A stretch of 64,000 nucleotides of DNA from Cylindrotheca closterium (Eukaryota > Bacillariophyta > Bacillariophyceae > Bacillariales > Bacillariaceae): contig CAKOGP040002258.1 in NCBI GenBank assembly GCA_933822405.4, positions 110,023 through 174,022 on the forward strand, given 5' to 3'. The notes beneath the pieces are model-generated. The model saw only the letters and a list, made by a program, of their open reading frames with translations. It was not told where the DNA came from and ran no database searches. Both the position numbers and the translations under genes were made by a program. Position 1 is the stretch's first letter. Each line of letters opens with the position of its first letter. This document shows positions 60,849 to 64,000 of this stretch, one piece after another.

Positions 60849-63173
60849 ATGAGTGACAATGCTCACAGAAATCATATGGCAATCGATAGGAGTGAGTTAC
60901 AAAGCTATATTGCTGGACATTCAACAACAATTGATGCCGCCTCATTTGTCGGGCTGGAACTGAACGATCATCAGACTTGTGCTGACACTACAGTCACATT
61001 TGATGACGAGGGCACGGTGACACAACACAACCAAGATCCCTTTGCGAATATAAGGGGTCGCGCCGATGCCAGAACAATATTTCAAGAGACAATCGATGGT
61101 GAAGTACCAAGTACAGTTGAACACGTATCAAACGATCAGATTGACAATGATTTGGATGCTCATTCTGTTGTCACAATGGACAGTGAGCGAACGAGCAATG
61201 CTGGCAAGGCACAAGATCCCTTCGCGAATAGAAGGGGCCATGAGGATGCAAGAAGCGTAACTCATGAGACAAATGATGAAGTGCGTTCATCGAACGAAAT
61301 GGAGGAGGAGGACATCATTTCGGAAGCAAGTCTTGTACGGCCTCATCATGATCCCAGACCGGCCCTGTAATGAAAACTCAGCTCCACGACATCAAGTTGC
61401 TCTAGATGGTGACGACTTGTCTTTTGGAATCGAAGCAGATGGCATGCCATATGTGCGACCAAAAATGACAGCAAAGGAGAAATTTGATCAAGAACAACGA
61501 CGTCTAAACGATGAACTCAATAAAGAATCACAAGAAAAAGGTTGGATGGACACAGCGGTGGCCAAGATGTGCAACAAGAGTGCACAACAAAAATTTGATA
61601 AAGAAACAAGAGATCTATGGAGTGATCTCGATCAACAATTGCAAGAAAAGGGTTTGGAGAAGGGTATGATGGACCCAGGTGTGGCTTTGAAGTACAGCAA
61701 TATTGCACTGCACCTTTCCTTGACTGCAGCAACATATCATGGCATTGGAAACGTCTTGTACTATCAAGATAAGTACGATGACGCAAAATGGAGCAATACC
61801 AAAGAGCGCTTGAGATCTACTTGAAGACACTTGGACAGGACCATCCCGAAACTGCAACAACATATCACAACATTGGAACCGTCTTGAGCAATCAAGGCAA
61901 GTACGAAGACGCAACGGAGCAATACCAAAGGGCGCTTGAGATCAGATTGAAGACACTTGGACCATACCATTCCTTGACTGCAGCAACATATCAAGAGATT
62001 GGAACCGTCTTGCAAGATCAAGGCAAGTACGAGGAAGCAATGGAGAAATACCAAAGGGCGCTTGAGATCAGATTGAAGGCACTTGGACCGGACCATTCTT
62101 TGACTGCAACAACATATCACGGCATTGGAACCGTCTTGCAAGATCAAGGCAAGTACGATGATGCAATGGAGCAATATCAAAGGGCACTTGAGATCGAATT
62201 GAAGGCACTTGGACCAGACCATTTGGAGACTGCAACAACATATCACAGCATTGGAAACGTCTTGCGAGATCAAGGCAGGTACGAGGACGCCATGGAACAA
62301 TACCAAAGGTCTCTTGAGATTGAATTGAAGACACGTGGACCGGACCATTCCAAAACTGCAACAAAATATTGCAACATGGGAACCGTCTTGCACTATCAAG
62401 AAAAGTACGAGGATGCAATGGAGCCATACCAAAGGGCGCTTGAGATCTACTTGAAGACACTTGGACCGGACCATTCCGATACTGCAACAACGTATCACTG
62501 TATTGGAAACGTTTTATACAATCAAGGCAAGTACGAGAACGCACTGGAACAATACCAAAGGGCGCTTGAGATCAAACTGAAGACACTTGGACCGGACCAT
62601 TCCGATACTGCAGACACTTATCACGGTATCGGAAACGTTCTGGAATATCAAGGCAAGTACGAGGATGCAATGGAGCAATATCAATAGACTCTGGTGATTG
62701 ATTTGAAGGCATGTGGGCCCAGCCATACAAACGCTGCAATACCATATAAACAGATTGGAGACGTTCTTCAGCATCAAGGAAAACATGATGAAACAAGGGA
62801 TCGATTCCTACAAGCTCTTGCTATTTTTTGCAAAAACCTTGGAGAAAATCAATGGAGAGGAGTTGCCATGCTCTACAATTCCATGGCCAAAGACTCGGCG
62901 CAGAGAGGTGACCAAGACGATGCCGTGGATCTTTTGAACAAGGCGGTCGAGATTAAGTTGAAGAATGCAAGAGAGGACCACCCAAATCTTGCCATGATCT
63001 ACATCACCATAGCTGACGTATTATTGAAGACTCTGCCGTCATAGCGTCAGGAAGCACTAGAGTTTTATGACAAGGCGCTAGCGATTCGAGTCAAAGTCTT
63101 TGGTGAAGGGCACAAATTTGTGAATGAGGTTTTGCAGAAAAAGAGTGAGCTTCCATCGTTGGGAAGTCAATGA
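60849..63173 (+). pseudogene. Kinesin-light-chain-like TPR gene with frameshifts and stops
   Basis: Coding similarity runs from MSDNAHRNHMAID (60849) to the stop at 63171-63173 but not in one frame. A first shift occurs between about 61330 and 61375 and a second near 61785, where CAAAATGG replaces the CAATGG seen in sibling repeats (two extra A). In-frame TAG codons lie at 62685-62687 and 63042-63044. The N-terminal part has a duplicated QDPFAN.RG..DAR motif. The centre is TPR units of 42 aa (EQYQRALEI.LK.LGPDHS.TA.TYH.IG.VL..QGKY.DA), seven intact and flanked by decayed ones. If the sequence is correct the gene is broken; assembly errors in the repeat could mimic this. TPR tandem arrays are protein-binding scaffolds. 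Confidence 0.75.
61788..62684 (+). repeat. Tandem 126-bp repeats encoding 42-aa TPR units
   Basis: Seven consecutive 126-bp units with mostly synonymous or scattered differences, each with GGACCATTCC.., ACAACATATCAC, GGAAACGTCTTG and GCAATGGAGCAATACCAAAG blocks. High nucleotide identity indicates recent expansion or homogenisation. Confidence 0.9.
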
Positions 63174-64000
63174 AGAGTCTAATTGTATAGAGTGGTAGCA
63201 TCATTGTTTATATGTGTACTAGTCGTATCATTACATTGAACAAGAAATAGAAGGTTAAGCTTGACCCCAAGAATGTATTCTTCATAAATACTTCCTGTAG
63301 TGAAAAAGACATCCTGGTCACGATATTTCTTTGACATGCATGTGGTCAGTGAGAAATTCCACTACAACTCTTTCTTCTGATACCACTGGAATCCAATGTC
63401 ATTCAACATGCAAAGGCAGTGATCGGGAACTTCTGTATATCGTAGTTCATTCCGTCATTGGATCAATCAATCTACTCCTTGTGTCTCGAGATGATTTTAT
63501 GTATCAAGTGGAACTATAGAATAGCTTTCAGGTTGTTAATCGAGAAGGAATTGAAGGTAGTTTTGTGCCCCTAGTTTTACCTTTGGTTTGAAGAAAAACC
63601 TTGACAACCAAACAAAATCCCGGACAGACTGGATCATCATAAATCCACGTCTAGTCATAGACCGCAAATCCTCACAATCAAATTGTCGACCAGAAAGGAT
63701 CGAAGACAATCAACTCTTCAAACCCCCAAAGATATTTTTGATCTTTTTATATTAATTGATGATGGCAAGAAAATTGGCCTTGTAGCCCCAATACTAGCTT
63801 AGTTTATTATAGAGTAGGAGTGTGGCTACAAAAATTGTAGTTACTTTTTATGTATTGATTGTCATGCTGCTTTTGCAACATTTTCTTTTTCTTCTGTTGC
63901 TGTCCTTCTACTCATCAGAGATGTGCTTAGAGAAGCTATGTTGTGGGTTGTTGTTGTTGTTGTGGGTTGTGGGTTGTGGGTTGTGGGTTGTTGTTGTGGG
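63174..64000. other. Intergenic to window end
   Basis: About 0.8 kb of AT-rich sequence ending in a TTGTGGG/TTG minisatellite. No coding evidence. Confidence 0.6.
63941..64000. repeat. GGGTTGT minisatellite at the window end
   Basis: Alternating TTGTGGG heptamers and TTG triplets (GTGGGTTGTTGTTGTTGTTG, then GGGTTGT repeated four times) run to the last base, so the full length is unknown. Confidence 0.9.

Noticed and set aside
61764..62498. 244-codon antisense frame over the TPR repeats
   Set aside because: It repeats with the same 126-bp period and is a mirror of the TPR coding strand; it has no independent features.
63941..64000. Telomere
   Set aside because: The unit is GGGTTGT mixed with TTG triplets, not the TTAGGG-type repeat expected for stramenopiles.
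1..64000. tRNA, rRNA and other structural RNA genes
   Set aside because: No cloverleaf with A-box and B-box consensus, nor any rRNA or snRNA core, was recognised by eye; a covariance-model scan would settle this.

Overview
This is eukaryotic nuclear DNA, most probably from a diatom. Several proteins begin with a signal peptide that ends at an ASAFAP-like motif (ASAF|AP at 27730, TSF|RP in the gyrase gene, LAF|S at 6815, AAF|Q at 10798, SSF|E at 19846), which is the stramenopile bipartite plastid-targeting signature. Introns are few, 47 to 171 nt long, with GTAAGT/GTGAGT-type donors. Families typical of diatoms (DUF6824, Cys-rich surface proteins, RelA/SpoT-like plus TPR fusions, acidic low-complexity proteins) are present. 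Splicing was worked out by eye from phase-correct GT-AG junctions that restore conserved protein motifs.

Layout. 1-435: 3' end of a signalling AAA ATPase. 1.4-4.7 kb: a CRAL-TRIO-like/DUF6824 protein convergent with an initiator-tRNA ribosyl-phosphate transferase (RIT1). 5.0-5.6 kb: a 622-bp non-autonomous DNA transposon (MITE) with terminal inverted repeats and internal palindromes. 5.9-19.0 kb: an ankyrin protein, two paralogous 218-aa genes (7237 and 18345), a multi-pass MLO-like membrane protein between them, and an accessory island with degenerate tandem repeats (11.1-12.2 kb), a RusA-like resolvase (12561) and a four-exon Crypton-type tyrosine recombinase (14145-17504).

19.2-29 kb: a conserved block with a small membrane protein, organellar DNA gyrase A (three exons), an arrestin-like protein, and a divergent pair of predicted plastid proteins (an alpha/beta hydrolase and a 405-aa ASAFAP protein). 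29.3-33.6 kb: a 1388-aa RelA/SpoT-like plus TPR protein. 33.8-41.0 kb: two neighbouring minus-strand genes sharing an acidic PPLV/FLDSLDD module, one fused to a UvrD-type helicase and one to a RING-like domain. 41.5-47.1 kb: ABC ATPase, Cys-rich probable GPI-anchored protein, GT92 glycosyltransferase and a CCDC25 homologue. 47.4-50.6 kb: a 1063-aa protein with two RelA/SpoT-like domains. 51.2-56.9 kb: an orphan 684-aa protein convergent with a CACTA-like transposase-type protein. 58.6-60.1 kb: a DUF6824-MORN fusion. 60.8-63.2 kb: a broken kinesin-light-chain-like TPR gene built from near-identical 126-bp repeats. The window ends in a GGGTTGT-rich minisatellite.

Functional threads: plastid-directed proteins (gyrA, lipase-like, ASAFAP protein), two nucleotidyltransferase-fold/TPR proteins, and three separate traces of DNA transposons (MITE, Crypton, CACTA-like). 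The best candidates for something little described are the Crypton with its neighbouring RusA gene, and the double RelA/SpoT-like protein. No tRNA, rRNA or CRISPR array was recognised.
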